Shown in pieces: positions 1 through 8,473 of a stretch of DNA of 64,000 nucleotides. Under the pieces are notes generated by a model. That model was not told the DNA's origin. It searched no databases and saw nothing but the letters and a program-made list of their open reading frames with translations. Positions within the stretch are counted from its first letter, which is position 1; the number at the start of each line of letters is the position of its first letter. Both the position numbers and the translations under genes were made by a program. The stretch lies in assembly GCF_024448165.1 (NCBI RefSeq), contig NZ_JAMOLN010000014.1, positions 1-64,000 on the forward strand. The letters are read 5' to 3'. This DNA comes from Streptomyces longispororuber. Its GTDB lineage: Bacteria; Actinomycetota; Actinomycetes; Streptomycetales; Streptomycetaceae.

Positions 1-16
1 GGCCGGGGGTGTCGCG

Positions 17-805
17 GTGGCGGCGCTGCCCGCGCGGGTGCGGATGCGGGCCGAGCTGCGCAGACGGTGGCGGAGCTGGGCCGTGGCCGCGCCGCTCTTC
101 CTCGGGGCCTGTCTGGCGGGGCCGGTCGGCGCAGTCGCGCTGGCGGCCGGTCTCGGGGTCGTCGCCGTGGGCGAGTACGCGCGGATGGCGGGGCTCGGCC
201 GGGGCGAGCACGGGGTGCTGGTCTGCGCGGCGGTCGCGGCGCCGGGGCTGGCGTGGGCCGCGCCGGGGGCGGACGCGCTGCGGGTGGCCGGGGTGCTGCT
301 GGTGGCGGCCGTGGCGGTGGCCGTCGTCCGGGGCGACGCGACGGGCGGGTTCACCCGGGCGTCGCGGACCCTGTTCGGGCTCGTGTGGATCCCGGTGGCG
401 CTGAGTTGTCTGGTGCTGCTCGACGCGGACACGGCGCTCGCCGTGGGGATCGCCGTCGCGTTCGGGGACGTCGGGGCGTGGTGCGGCGGCACGGCGCTGG
501 GGCGGCGCGGTCCGCTCGCCCGGCCGCTGTCGGCGCTCTCGCCGAACAAGACGTGGGCCGGTGCGGCGGGCGCGGCCGCGGCAACCGCTGGGGCGCTGGC
601 CGCCGTCGGGGCGTTCTCCCTCGCGCTGTGGGCCGCGGTGCTGGCCGGCGGGGTGCTCGGGGATCTCATCGAGTCGATGGTCAAGCGGGAGGCGGGCGTG
701 AAGGACGCGGGGAACTGGCTGCCGGGGTTCGGGGGGCTGCTGGACCGGATCGACTCGCTGCTCGTGGCGCTGCCGCTGGTGGCGGCCCTGGGGGTGACGG
801 CATGA
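17..805 (+). CDS. Phosphatidate cytidylyltransferase (CDP-diacylglycerol synthase family), 262 aa
   Basis: This integral membrane enzyme family makes CDP-diacylglycerol from phosphatidic acid and CTP for phospholipid synthesis. A basic N-terminus (residues 8-20) leads into a chain of hydrophobic segments covering most of the protein. Near the C-terminus, around residues 220-250, is the family signature: [11 protein letters not shown], then a [11 protein letters not shown] block carrying the metal-binding Asp residues. The GTG at 17 follows a GGGGGTG Shine-Dalgarno-like run and precedes a natural-looking N-terminus, but the frame is open to the window edge, so a longer start cannot be excluded. 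The stop overlaps the next start by four bases (ATGA), so the two genes are translationally coupled in one phospholipid operon. Streptomyces normally has another cdsA elsewhere, so I give no symbol. Confidence 0.88.
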   Translation: MAALPARVRMRAELRRRWRSWAVAAPLFLGACLAGPVGAVALAAGLGVVAVGEYARMAGLGRGEHGVLVCAAVAAPGLAWAAPGADALRVAGVLLVAAVAVAVVRGDATGGFTRASRTLFGLVWIPVALSCLVLLDADTALAVGIAVAFGDVGAWCGGTALGRRGPLARPLSALSPNKTWAGAAGAAAATAGALAAVGAFSLALWAAVLAGGVLGDLIESMVKREAGVKDAGNWLPGFGGLLDRIDSLLVALPLVAALGVTA

Positions 806-1995
806 CGGCGGACCTCGGGACGCGGCCGGTCCCTACGAAGGGGCCGGGGGCGAGGCTGCGGCGCGCGCTCTGGCGCACCGTCCTCACGCTCACCGGCGGC
901 GTCGAGACCAAGGGGCGGCTGCCGCGCGGCGGTTGCGTGGTGGTGGCCAACCACTCCTCGCACGCCGACACCGCCGCCCTCCTCGCCGCCCTCGACGCCC
1001 GGCACGCCCCGGCGATCGGCGCGGCGGCGGACTACTGGTTCGCGTCGCGGTACCGGGCGCGGATCTGCCGCCGGCTGGCCGCCGGGTTCCCGGTGCGGCG
1101 CACGGGCGGCGGCCTGGACGACCTGCTGGCCCACGTCCCGGCGCTGCGCGCGGGCGGCGCGGTCGTGCTGTTCCCGGAGGGGACGCGGGGGCGGGACGGT
1201 GCGCTCGGCTCGTTCCACCGCGGCGCCCTGGTGCTCGCCGAGCGCGCGGGCGTCCCCGTCGTGCCGGTCGGCATCGCGGGCACCGCACGGCTGCTGCCCA
1301 AGCACGGCCGCCTGCGCCCCGCGCTGGTCCGGGTCCGGATCGGCGCGCCCCTGCCGCCGGACGCCACTCCCGACGAGGCCAGGGACGCGGTGGCCGCCCT
1401 GCACGACCGCACGGTCGCGGAACCGCTCGCCGACTCCCCCGTCCGCAAGCCGGTCGCCCGGCTGGTCGGCTCCCGCTGGGGCCTGCCGCTCGCCTTCGCC
1501 TGGGCGTTCGCCGAGGCGCTGAGCTGGCCGCTGATGCCGGAGCTGCTCCTCGCGGTGGCCTGCGTGGCGGTGCCGCGCCGTGCCCTGAAGCTGTCCCTCT
1601 CCGCGCTCGCGGGCAGCCTGGCGGGCGGCCTGCTCGCCCTCCAACTCGCCGCGTCGGGAGTCCAGTTGCCCGCGCCGCTCACCACCGACCGGATGCGCGC
1701 CGAGGTGCGCCAGGAGCTGGCCGTCGAGTCCGCCGCGGCCGTCCGCCACCAGCCCTGGAACGGCATCCCGTTCAAGGTGTACGCGAAGGAGGCGGGCCGC
1801 GCGGACGTCCCGGCCGCCGACTTCCTCGCCGCGGCGGCCCGCGCCCGGGGCGCCAGGACGCTCGCGGTCGGCCTCGCGTTCGGCGCGTTCGGCTTCCTGG
1901 CGCACCGGATGCGCCGCAGGTACGGGACGTATCTGGTGCTGCTCGGAGCCGGGTTCGCGGTCGGACTCACGATGATCGTGGCGGGGTGGTCCTGA
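802..1995 (+). CDS. 1-acyl-glycerol-3-phosphate acyltransferase fused to a C-terminal VTT/DedA-like membrane domain, 397 aa
   Basis: The N-terminal half is a PlsC-type acyltransferase that would esterify lysophosphatidic acid. The HX4D catalytic motif is at residues 51-56 (NHSSHAD) and the acyl-acceptor motif FPEGTR at 124-129. From about residue 222 the protein becomes a membrane domain with at least three hydrophobic segments and a [12 protein letters not shown] block at 321-332, which resembles the G-x-P-x-K/R...G hallmark of DedA/YqaA-type VTT proteins. Ordinary PlsC proteins are 220-270 residues, so this is a two-domain fusion. The start overlaps the preceding cytidylyltransferase stop by four bases. 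Acyltransferase and CDP-DAG synthase catalyse consecutive steps, so the pairing makes metabolic sense. The acyltransferase call is strong; the VTT assignment rests on one motif and hydropathy. Confidence 0.85.
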   Translation: MTADLGTRPVPTKGPGARLRRALWRTVLTLTGGVETKGRLPRGGCVVVANHSSHADTAALLAALDARHAPAIGAAADYWFASRYRARICRRLAAGFPVRRTGGGLDDLLAHVPALRAGGAVVLFPEGTRGRDGALGSFHRGALVLAERAGVPVVPVGIAGTARLLPKHGRLRPALVRVRIGAPLPPDATPDEARDAVAALHDRTVAEPLADSPVRKPVARLVGSRWGLPLAFAWAFAEALSWPLMPELLLAVACVAVPRRALKLSLSALAGSLAGGLLALQLAASGVQLPAPLTTDRMRAEVRQELAVESAAAVRHQPWNGIPFKVYAKEAGRADVPAADFLAAAARARGARTLAVGLAFGAFGFLAHRMRRRYGTYLVLLGAGFAVGLTMIVAGWS

Positions 1996-2062
1996 ACGGT
2001 CCGCACCGCCGCCCGCTGCTGACCCACGGATCAGCAATCCGACGAATATGGCGCCACAAGCC

Positions 2063-2091
2063 TTGACTGGCCTGTCACGCCCCTCCATGCT
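2063..2091 (+). promoter_or_regulatory. Candidate housekeeping promoter for the GH97 gene
   Basis: TTGACT at 2063-2068 lies 17 bases before CATGCT at 2086-2091, a reasonable match to the -35/-10 consensus of the principal sigma factor. It ends about 38 bases before the chosen ATG at 2130. Confidence 0.4.
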
Positions 2092-2129
2092 CCGATTCAT
2101 CGGATGTCTCAGTGATGTGGAGTACGCAC

Positions 2130-4040
2130 ATGGAGGCTCAACCCCGTTTCCGTACGCCCCTGTTGACGCTCACCGCACTGCTCACCGCCGCCCTGCTCAC
2201 CGCCCCGACGGCCCGCGCCGCACCCGCCCCCGAGGAGCGCCCCGCCCACGGGGGCCCCGCCGCGACCGTGACGCTCGACGACGGCAGACCCACCCTCTCC
2301 GTCACCACCGGCGGCCGGCAGGTCGTCACGCCGTCCCCGCTGGGCCTGGTCACCGAACACGCCGATCTCAGCGCCGGCCTGCGACTCGACGGCCGGCCCA
2401 CCACCCGCGCGGTCGACGAGACGTACCGGACGGCGGCGGGCAAGTCCCGGCTGCGCCAGGTGCACGCCCGCGAGACCACCTACCGCTTCGCCTCCACCAC
2501 CACCGACGCCCGGCTCGACGTCCTCGTACGGGAGTCGGCGGACGGCGTCGCCTACCGCTACCGGCTGCCCGCGGCGACGACGGCGGCCTCGGGGAACATC
2601 CTGCGCGAGACGTCGGCCTTCACCTTCCCGGCCGGCACCGACGCCTGGCTGAACGTCTACCGCCAGGACAACGAGAACCAGTTCAAGCAGTACACCGCGG
2701 CCGCCGCGCCCACCGGGAGCTACGGCATGCAGGGCCTGTTCCGCACCGGCTCGACGTACACGCTCGTCGCCGAGTCCGATCTGACCGGCCGCTACGCGGG
2801 CGCCCACCTGACGCACACCGCGGGCTCGTCGACGTACGGCGTCGGCCTGTGGAACGACGACCCGGTGCGCGTCACGGCGGGCGAGACGCTCGCCACGCCC
2901 TGGCGGGCCCTCGTCACCGGCTCCCTCGCCACGGTCACCGAGTCCACGCTCACCGACGACCTCGCACCCGCCTCCCGGGTCCGGGACACCTCCTGGATCG
3001 AGCCGGGCGCGGCCCTGTGGACCTGGCTGGCGGGCGGCAAGGAGGCGGGCCAGAGCCTGGAGGCGCAGAAGAAGTACGTCGACTACGCGGTCGAGCGCGG
3101 CTGGCCGTACGAGGTGGTCGACGCGGGCTGGTACTACCTGCCCGGCCAGTGGGAGGTCGTCGATCCCGAGTGGCAGGCCCGCAACTGGATGCCCCAGCTG
3201 GTGAGTTACGCGAAGGAGCGCGGCGTCCGGATCCAGGTCTGGCTGCACTACACCCTCCTCACCGACCCGGTGGAGCGGGAGAAGTGGCTGTCGACGCTGG
3301 AGCGCTGGGGCGTCGCGGGCGTGAAGATCGACTTCATGGACAGCGAGTCCCAGGACCGCTTCCGGTGGTACGACGAGATCCTCCCGGCGACCGCGAAGCA
3401 CCACCTCCTGGTCAACTTCCACGGCTCGACGATCCCCAAGGGCATGCAGCGCACCTGGCCGCAGGTGATGACGATGGAGGGCGTCGGCGGCGAGGAGAAG
3501 CGCACCAACACCGCCGAGCACCTGGCCACCCTGCCCTTCACCCGGAACGCGATCGGGTCCATGGACTTCACCCCGGGCGCCTTCCACCGCCCCTACCGCC
3601 CGAACGTCGGCTCCGACGCGGGCGAACTGGGGCTCGCCGTCCTGTACGAGTCCGGCGTCACCAACCTCGCCGGCACCCCGGAGTCGTACGACGAACGCCC
3701 CGAGGCGCGCCGCTACCTGGAGCAGCTGCCGCGCGCCTGGGACGCCACCCGGCTGCTCGTCGGCGATCCCGGCCGGGCCGCGGTCACGGCACGGAAGGCG
3801 GGCGGGCGCTGGTTCATCGGCGGCACCTTCGCGGGCCCGGCCCGCACCGTCGACGTACCGCTGCGGCTCGGCCCCGGCCGCTGGCTGGTGGAGACGGTCA
3901 CCGACGGCCCGGCCGGGCTCGTGCGCACCCCGTACGTCGTCCGCGGCGACGCCACGCTCTCCGTCCCGGTGCAGGCCGACGGCGGCTTCGCGGCACTGGC
4001 CTGTCGCCGGAGCCCCGCACGCACCACGTGTGACCGATGA
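2130..4040 (+). CDS. Secreted glycoside hydrolase family 97 (alpha-glucosidase/alpha-galactosidase type), 636 aa
   Basis: GH97 enzymes cleave alpha-linked sugars. The protein opens with a Sec signal peptide (basic start, hydrophobic run, APTARAA cleavage region) and then has the family's three parts: an N-terminal beta-sandwich, a central TIM barrel from about residue 285, and a C-terminal beta domain from about 550. The barrel contains VVDAGWYY and GVKIDFMDS; the Asp of KIDF (about residue 401) is where the retaining GH97 subgroup has its nucleophile, so I predict a retaining mechanism. ATG 2130 is preferred over GTG 2112 and ATG 2115 because GGAG at 2119-2122 is seven bases upstream and the signal peptide then starts cleanly. 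No sugar transporter or regulator adjoins it, so the substrate is unclear. Confidence 0.85.
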   Translation: MEAQPRFRTPLLTLTALLTAALLTAPTARAAPAPEERPAHGGPAATVTLDDGRPTLSVTTGGRQVVTPSPLGLVTEHADLSAGLRLDGRPTTRAVDETYRTAAGKSRLRQVHARETTYRFASTTTDARLDVLVRESADGVAYRYRLPAATTAASGNILRETSAFTFPAGTDAWLNVYRQDNENQFKQYTAAAAPTGSYGMQGLFRTGSTYTLVAESDLTGRYAGAHLTHTAGSSTYGVGLWNDDPVRVTAGETLATPWRALVTGSLATVTESTLTDDLAPASRVRDTSWIEPGAALWTWLAGGKEAGQSLEAQKKYVDYAVERGWPYEVVDAGWYYLPGQWEVVDPEWQARNWMPQLVSYAKERGVRIQVWLHYTLLTDPVEREKWLSTLERWGVAGVKIDFMDSESQDRFRWYDEILPATAKHHLLVNFHGSTIPKGMQRTWPQVMTMEGVGGEEKRTNTAEHLATLPFTRNAIGSMDFTPGAFHRPYRPNVGSDAGELGLAVLYESGVTNLAGTPESYDERPEARRYLEQLPRAWDATRLLVGDPGRAAVTARKAGGRWFIGGTFAGPARTVDVPLRLGPGRWLVETVTDGPAGLVRTPYVVRGDATLSVPVQADGGFAALACRRSPARTTCDR

Positions 4041-4062
4041 AATCCCTTTGCGTTCAAGGGAG

Positions 4063-4090
4063 TTGACGTACCGCACACTCCCCGCACGAT
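4063..4090 (+). promoter_or_regulatory. Possible promoter of the quinone oxidoreductase gene
   Basis: TTGACG at 4063-4068 is followed after 16 bases by CACGAT at 4085-4090. The -35 is good and the -10 weak. It sits between the GH97 stop and the strong ribosome binding site of the next gene. Confidence 0.3.
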
Positions 4091-4146
4091 GGACCCAGAA
4101 CCGGCCGGGCCGCGGTGGCCCGGCCGGACCCTGGGGAGGTCCCGCC

Positions 4147-5088
4147 ATGAGCGCCACCATGCGTGTCATCAGCCAGCGCCGCCTCGGCGGCCCCGAGGTA
4201 CTCGAAGTGGTGGAAGCGAAGCGCCCCGAGCCGCGCGGGGGCGAGGTGCTCGTCCGGGTGCACGCGGCGGGCGTCAACCCGGTCGACCTGCTGGCCCGCA
4301 GCGGCGCGGCGCCGATCTTCGGCGACCCGCCGTTCACGCTCGGCTGGGACGTCTCCGGGGTGGTCGAGGAGGCGGGCCAGGACGTGGACGGGTTCCGGCC
4401 GGGCGACGAGGTGTTCGCCATGATCCGGGGCGGCGGCTACGCCGAGTACGTCCTCGTCCGCGTCGAGCACCTGGCCCCGAAGCCGTCGACGGTCGACCAC
4501 GTGCACGCCGCCGCGGCCCCCGCCGCCGCGCTCACCTCCTGGCAGGCCCTCGTCGACCTCGGCCAGGTCGGTCCGGGGCGCCGGGTCCTCGTGCACGCGG
4601 CGGCCGGCGGCGTCGGCCACATCGCCGTACAGATCGCCAAGGCCGAGGGCGCGCACGTCATCGGCACCGCCCGCGCCGACCACCACGACTTCCTGCGCGG
4701 CCTGGGCGTCGACGAACCCGTCGACTACACGACCACCGACTTCGCCCGGACCGTACGGGACGTGGACGTCGCCTTCGACCTGGTCGGCGGCGACTACGGC
4801 CCGCGCAGCCTGGCCACCCTGCGCCCCGGCGGTCTGCTGGTCTCCGCGATCCTCGCCGACCTGGGCGTCACCCCGGAGGAGGCGGAGACGCGCGGGGTGC
4901 GGTTCGCGCCGGTGGCGGTGCAGCCGTCGGGCGCCACGCTGCGCAAGGTGGCGTCGCTGATGGCGGCGGGCCGGGTGCGCCCGCACGTCGCGGCGCTGCT
5001 GCCGATGGAGGAGGTCGGCAAGGCGCACGAGATGGCGGCGACGCACCGCACGCAGGGCCGGATCGTGCTGACGGTCACGGACGGCTGA
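4147..5088 (+). CDS. NADP-dependent oxidoreductase, quinone oxidoreductase (zinc-independent MDR) family, 313 aa
   Basis: Medium-chain reductases of this type reduce quinones or enones with NADPH. An N-terminal GroES-like domain (HAAGVNPVDLLAR, GWDVSGVVEEAG) precedes a Rossmann domain with the cofactor loop AAAGGVGHIAVQIAK near the middle. The structural zinc cysteines of alcohol dehydrogenases are absent, which points to the quinone/enone reductase branch. ATG 4147 is preceded at ideal spacing by GGGGAGG (4133-4139). The 3' end overlaps the convergent flavin oxidoreductase by 14 bases. Both neighbours are stress-type ene/quinone reductases, so they may share electrophile-detoxifying roles; that is inference from adjacency. 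Confidence 0.85.
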   Translation: MSATMRVISQRRLGGPEVLEVVEAKRPEPRGGEVLVRVHAAGVNPVDLLARSGAAPIFGDPPFTLGWDVSGVVEEAGQDVDGFRPGDEVFAMIRGGGYAEYVLVRVEHLAPKPSTVDHVHAAAAPAAALTSWQALVDLGQVGPGRRVLVHAAAGGVGHIAVQIAKAEGAHVIGTARADHHDFLRGLGVDEPVDYTTTDFARTVRDVDVAFDLVGGDYGPRSLATLRPGGLLVSAILADLGVTPEEAETRGVRFAPVAVQPSGATLRKVASLMAAGRVRPHVAALLPMEEVGKAHEMAATHRTQGRIVLTVTDG

Positions 5089-6187
5089 CCGCGAGGTCGT
5101 CCAGGGCCGGGTAGTCCGTGTACCCCTCGGGGCCGTGCGTGTAGAGACGGCTCTCGTCGACGGTGTTCAGCGGCGGCGCGTCCGCGGTCGCGAAGCGGCG
5201 CGGCAGATCCGGGTTGGCGAGGAAGGCCCGCCCGTACGAGACGAGGTCGGCGCGCCCCGCGTCGAGCACGGCCTCGCCCTGGGCGCGGGTGGTGGGCTCG
5301 TGGTTCTCCCCCACGTTGGCGATCAGGGTGCCGCTCCAGCGGGGCCGCAGGTCGGCGAGTGCCGGGTAGCGGTCGTCGTCGGTGAGGTGGAGGTAGGCGA
5401 GGCCGAGGCCGTCGAGCTCGGCGAGCAGGGCGCGGTAGACGGGGCCCGGGTCGGCCTCGGCCATGCCGAACTGCGGGTTGCCGGGCGAGAGGCGCAGGCC
5501 GAGCCGCCCGGCGCCGATGGCGTCGGCCACGGCGCCGACGACCTCGACGGCGAACCGGATGCGGTCGGCGACGGAGCCGCGGCCGTACCGGTCGTCGCGG
5601 AGGTTGGTGTTGTCGGCGAGGAACTGGTGGATGAGGTAGCTGTTGGCGCCGTGCAGCTCGACGCCGTCGAACCCGGCGTCGAGGGCGTTGCGCGCGGCGG
5701 CCACGTGGTCGTCGACGGCCACGCGGATGTCGTCGAGGGTCATCACCCGCGGCACGACGGCGTCGGCCTTGGCGCCGTCGCGCACGTGCACGGGTCCCGG
5801 CTGGGCGACGGCGGACGGTCCGGCGGGGACGTCCGCGTCGATCCGGTTGAGCGGGTGGCCCTGCCGGCCGCCGTGCATCAGCTGGGCGAAGATCCGCCCG
5901 TCGGCCCGGTGCACGGCGTCGGTGACCCGCCGCCAGCCCTCGACGTGCGCGGGCGTCTCCAGGCCGGGCAGGCGCCAGCCGCTCTGGCCGCGGCTGCTGG
6001 GCCAGATGCCCTCGGTGACGATGAGCCCGGCGCCCGCCCGCTGGGCGTAGTGGTCGGCGACGACCGGCAGCGGGGTGCCGTCCTCGGTGGCGCGGTAGCG
6101 GGTCATGGGGGCCATGACCATCCGGTTGGGCAGGGCGAGTCCTGCGGGGGCGAGGGAATAGGGGCGCAGAAGCGAACTGTTCGACAT
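5075..6187 (-). CDS. Alkene reductase, Old Yellow Enzyme / N-ethylmaleimide reductase family (FMN), 370 aa
   Basis: OYE proteins use FMN and NADPH to reduce activated C=C bonds. The protein is a full-length TIM barrel: an N-terminal LPNRMVMAPMTR segment, AQLMHGGRQ, then GFDGVELHGANSYLIHQFL containing the His/Asn pair that binds the substrate carbonyl, the DDRYGRG flavin loop, and SYGRAFLANPDLPRR near the end. ATG 6187 gives the usual MSNSSLLRP-type start. It is divergent from a MerR-family gene, with a perfect palindrome at 6205-6218 between them, so control by that regulator is likely. The 3' end overlaps the convergent oxidoreductase by 14 bases. Confidence 0.9.
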   Translation of the reverse strand: MSNSSLLRPYSLAPAGLALPNRMVMAPMTRYRATEDGTPLPVVADHYAQRAGAGLIVTEGIWPSSRGQSGWRLPGLETPAHVEGWRRVTDAVHRADGRIFAQLMHGGRQGHPLNRIDADVPAGPSAVAQPGPVHVRDGAKADAVVPRVMTLDDIRVAVDDHVAAARNALDAGFDGVELHGANSYLIHQFLADNTNLRDDRYGRGSVADRIRFAVEVVGAVADAIGAGRLGLRLSPGNPQFGMAEADPGPVYRALLAELDGLGLAYLHLTDDDRYPALADLRPRWSGTLIANVGENHEPTTRAQGEAVLDAGRADLVSYGRAFLANPDLPRRFATADAPPLNTVDESRLYTHGPEGYTDYPALDDLAVSRP

Positions 6188-6204
6188 GCCGGGACGGTAG
6201 ATCC

Positions 6205-6218
6205 TGACACCAGTGTCA
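6205..6218. promoter_or_regulatory. Perfect 14-bp palindrome, probable MerR-family operator
   Basis: TGACACCAGTGTCA is a perfect inverted repeat in the 57-base gap between the divergent OYE and MerR genes. On the minus strand it begins with TTGACA, so it overlaps a candidate -35 for the OYE gene, the position MerR-type regulators use. Confidence 0.6.
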
Positions 6219-6244
6219 ATTTCAAGTCCGGAGGTGAACGGCCC

Positions 6245-6613
6245 GTGCGCATCGGCGAGTTGGCGCGACGCACCGCCGTCAGCGAGCGCTCCCTGCGCTA
6301 CTACGAGCAGCAGGGTCTCCTCGCGGCCGACCGTACCCCGGGTGGGCACCGCGCCTACCCGGAGTCCGCGGTGGCCCGTGTCGTCCGCATCCAGGAGCTC
6401 TTCGCGGCGGGCCTGTGCAGCACGAAGATCGCGCAGCTGCTGCCGTGCACCCGTGACGAGGACGGCGCCCCTTCGGCGTCGGCCACGCCGTGGCTCCTCA
6501 CGGAGCTGGCCGGTGAGCGGGCCCGCATCGACGAGACGATCGCGGAGCTCTTGCGTGCGCGGGCGGTTCTGGACGAGGTGATCGAAGCGGCGCGGGTCGC
6601 TCCGCGGGTGTGA
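6245..6613 (+). CDS. MerR family transcriptional regulator, 122 aa
   Basis: The N-terminal winged helix-turn-helix is typical (VRIGELARRTAVSERSLRYY, then GGHRAYPESA), followed by a long dimerisation helix. MerR proteins twist an over-long promoter spacer to activate it. Two cysteines 10 residues apart (GLCSTKIAQLLPC) at the junction of the DNA-binding and dimerisation parts could sense electrophiles or redox change, which would fit the adjacent ene-reductase; that is inference. GTG 6245 follows GGAGGT at 6230-6235. The C-terminal effector region is short, as in NmlR/AdhR-like members, so it probably has no separate ligand-binding domain. Confidence 0.88.
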   Translation: MRIGELARRTAVSERSLRYYEQQGLLAADRTPGGHRAYPESAVARVVRIQELFAAGLCSTKIAQLLPCTRDEDGAPSASATPWLLTELAGERARIDETIAELLRARAVLDEVIEAARVAPRV

Positions 6614-6625
6614 CGGTCGTGGGCG

Positions 6626-6654
6626 GGTGCCGGTCCGGTGGGGGCTGGTCGCGC
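6626..6654. repeat. Copy of a Streptomyces-type intergenic repeat
   Basis: The GGGTGCCGGTCCGGTGGGGG segment and what follows match positions 61739-61768 almost base for base. It lies between the MerR stop and the terminator, in non-coding DNA. Confidence 0.55.
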
Positions 6655-6715
6655 CCCGCGGCGGAGCCGCCAATGACACAGCCCCCACCGGCCCGCAGCC
6701 GGAAAAGACAACACC

Positions 6716-6748
6716 GCCCTCGGCCGGGGTGGGGCCCTGGCCGAGGGC
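6716..6748. terminator. Bidirectional terminator between merR-type gene and pruA
   Basis: A perfect 10-bp stem (6716-6725 with 6739-6748, GCCCTCGGCC and its complement) encloses a 13-base loop. It lies between two converging genes, so it can stop transcription from both. Confidence 0.7.
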
Positions 6749-6767
6749 GGGGGTCAAGGGGTGGGCG

Positions 6768-8405
6768 TCAGCCCATGTGCGGGTACGTGTAGTCCGTCGG
6801 CGGGACCAGCGTCTCCTTGATGGCGCGGGTCAGCGTCCACCGCATCAGGTTCTGCGGGGCACCGGCCTTGTCGTTCGTACCGGAGGCGCGACCGCCACCG
6901 AACGGCTGCTGGCCGACGACGGCACCGGTCGACTTGTCGTTGATGTAGAAGTTGCCCGCGGCGTAGCGGAGCTTCTCCATCGTGGCCGCGGCGGCGGCAC
7001 GGTCGTTGGAGATGACCGAGCCGGTGAGCGCGTAGTCCGACACCGACTCCATCTGCTCCAGCATGGCGTCGTAGTTCTCGTCCTCGTAGACGTGGATCGC
7101 GAGGATCGGGCCGAAGTACTCGGTCGTGAAGACCTCGTTGGCCGGGTCGGTGCACTCGATGACCGTCGGGCGCACGAAGTAGCCGGTCGAGTCGTCGTAC
7201 GTGCCGCCCGCGACGATCGTGCAGGACGCGTCGCCCTTGGCGCGGTCGATCGCGGCCTTGTTCTTCGCGAAGGAGCGCTCGTCGATGACGGCGCCGATGA
7301 AGTTCGACAGGTCGGTGACGTCACCCATGGTGATGCCGTCGACCTCGGCCGCGAACTCCTCCTTGAAGCCGTCGTTCCAGATGGACGCCGGGATGTAGGC
7401 GCGCGAGGAGGCCGAGCACTTCTGGCCCTGGAACTCGAAGGAGCCGCGGGTCAGGGCCGTCTTGAGGACGGCGCGGTCGGCGCTCGGGTGGGCGACGACG
7501 AAGTCCTTGCCACCGGTCTCGCCGACGAGGCGGGGGTAGGTGCGGTACTTCTCGATGTTGGTGCCGACCGTCTTCCACAGGTGCTGGAAGGTCTTGGTCG
7601 AGCCGGTGAAGTGGATGCCGGCCAGGTCGCGGTGGTTCAGGGCCACCTCGGAGACGGCGAGGCCGTCACCGGTCACCAGGTTGATGACGCCCTTGGGGAG
7701 ACCCGCCTCCTCCAGGAGCTGGAGCAGCAGGACGGCGGCGTGCGTCTGCGTCGGGGACGGCTTCCAGACCACCACGTTGCCCATGAGGGCGGGGGCGGTG
7801 GGCAGGTTGCCCGCGATGGCCGTGAAGTTGAACGGCGTGATCGCGTAGACGAAGCCCTCCAGCGGGCGGTGGTCCATGCGGTTCCACACGCCGGTGGAGT
7901 TCGCCGGCGGCTGCTCGGCGAGCAGGTTGCGGGCGTAGTGGACGTTGAAGCGCCAGAAGTCGACGAGCTCGCACGGGGTGTCGATCTCGGCCTGCTGGGC
8001 GGTCTTCGACTGGCCGAGCATCGTGGAGGCGGCCAGCGTCTCGCGCCACGTGGTGGAGAGCAGCTCGGCGGCGCGCAGGATGATCGCGGCGCGGTCGTCG
8101 AAGGACATCGCGCGCCAGGCCGGGGCGGCGGCCAGGGCGGCGTCGACCGCGTCCTGGGCGTCCTGCTCCGTGGCGTTCGCGTACGTACCGATGACGGCCT
8201 TGTGGTTGTGCGGCTGCACGACGTCGAAGCGCTCGCCGCCACCCATCCGCCGCACGCCGCCGATGGTGCAGGGCAGCTCGATCGGGTTCTCGGCCAGCTC
8301 CTTGAGCTTGGCCTCCAGGCGGGCGCGCTCCGGGGAACCGGGGGCGTAGCCGTGCACCGGCTCGTTGACCGGGGCGGGGACCTGGGTCACGGCGTCCAGC
8401 GTCAT
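6768..8405 (-). CDS. pruA: L-glutamate gamma-semialdehyde dehydrogenase (1-pyrroline-5-carboxylate dehydrogenase), 545 aa
   Basis: PruA oxidises glutamate semialdehyde, in equilibrium with P5C, to glutamate with NAD+, the second step of proline catabolism. It is a single-domain aldehyde dehydrogenase of the usual length: AITPFNFTAIAGN cofactor region, FTGSTKTFQHLW, the general-base glutamate in LVGETGGKD, and the catalytic cysteine in FEFQGQKCSASSR. The C-terminus has QQPFGGGRASGTNDKAG. ATG 8405 is preceded by an AAGGAG ribosome binding site. It lies 68 bases downstream of the proline dehydrogenase gene on the same strand, so the pair forms an operon running minus, with a divergent PucR-type regulator. 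Confidence 0.95.
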   Translation of the reverse strand: MTLDAVTQVPAPVNEPVHGYAPGSPERARLEAKLKELAENPIELPCTIGGVRRMGGGERFDVVQPHNHKAVIGTYANATEQDAQDAVDAALAAAPAWRAMSFDDRAAIILRAAELLSTTWRETLAASTMLGQSKTAQQAEIDTPCELVDFWRFNVHYARNLLAEQPPANSTGVWNRMDHRPLEGFVYAITPFNFTAIAGNLPTAPALMGNVVVWKPSPTQTHAAVLLLQLLEEAGLPKGVINLVTGDGLAVSEVALNHRDLAGIHFTGSTKTFQHLWKTVGTNIEKYRTYPRLVGETGGKDFVVAHPSADRAVLKTALTRGSFEFQGQKCSASSRAYIPASIWNDGFKEEFAAEVDGITMGDVTDLSNFIGAVIDERSFAKNKAAIDRAKGDASCTIVAGGTYDDSTGYFVRPTVIECTDPANEVFTTEYFGPILAIHVYEDENYDAMLEQMESVSDYALTGSVISNDRAAAAATMEKLRYAAGNFYINDKSTGAVVGQQPFGGGRASGTNDKAGAPQNLMRWTLTRAIKETLVPPTDYTYPHMG

Positions 8406-8473
8406 GGGTCCGTATCTCCTTCGGGGGGTCGGGGAGTTATCGGTTGAGCGAGTGGGCCCTACGAGTAGGGGGC

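Noticed and set aside
67..1995. A 642-aa frame starting inside the CDP-DAG synthase gene
   Set aside because: Only the part from ATG 802 matches a protein family; the upstream part is Arg/Gly-rich shadow sequence.
2109..4421. A 770-aa minus-strand frame opposite the GH97 gene
   Set aside because: It is a GC-frame shadow of the plus-strand gene, with Gly/Arg/Ala-rich composition and no motifs.
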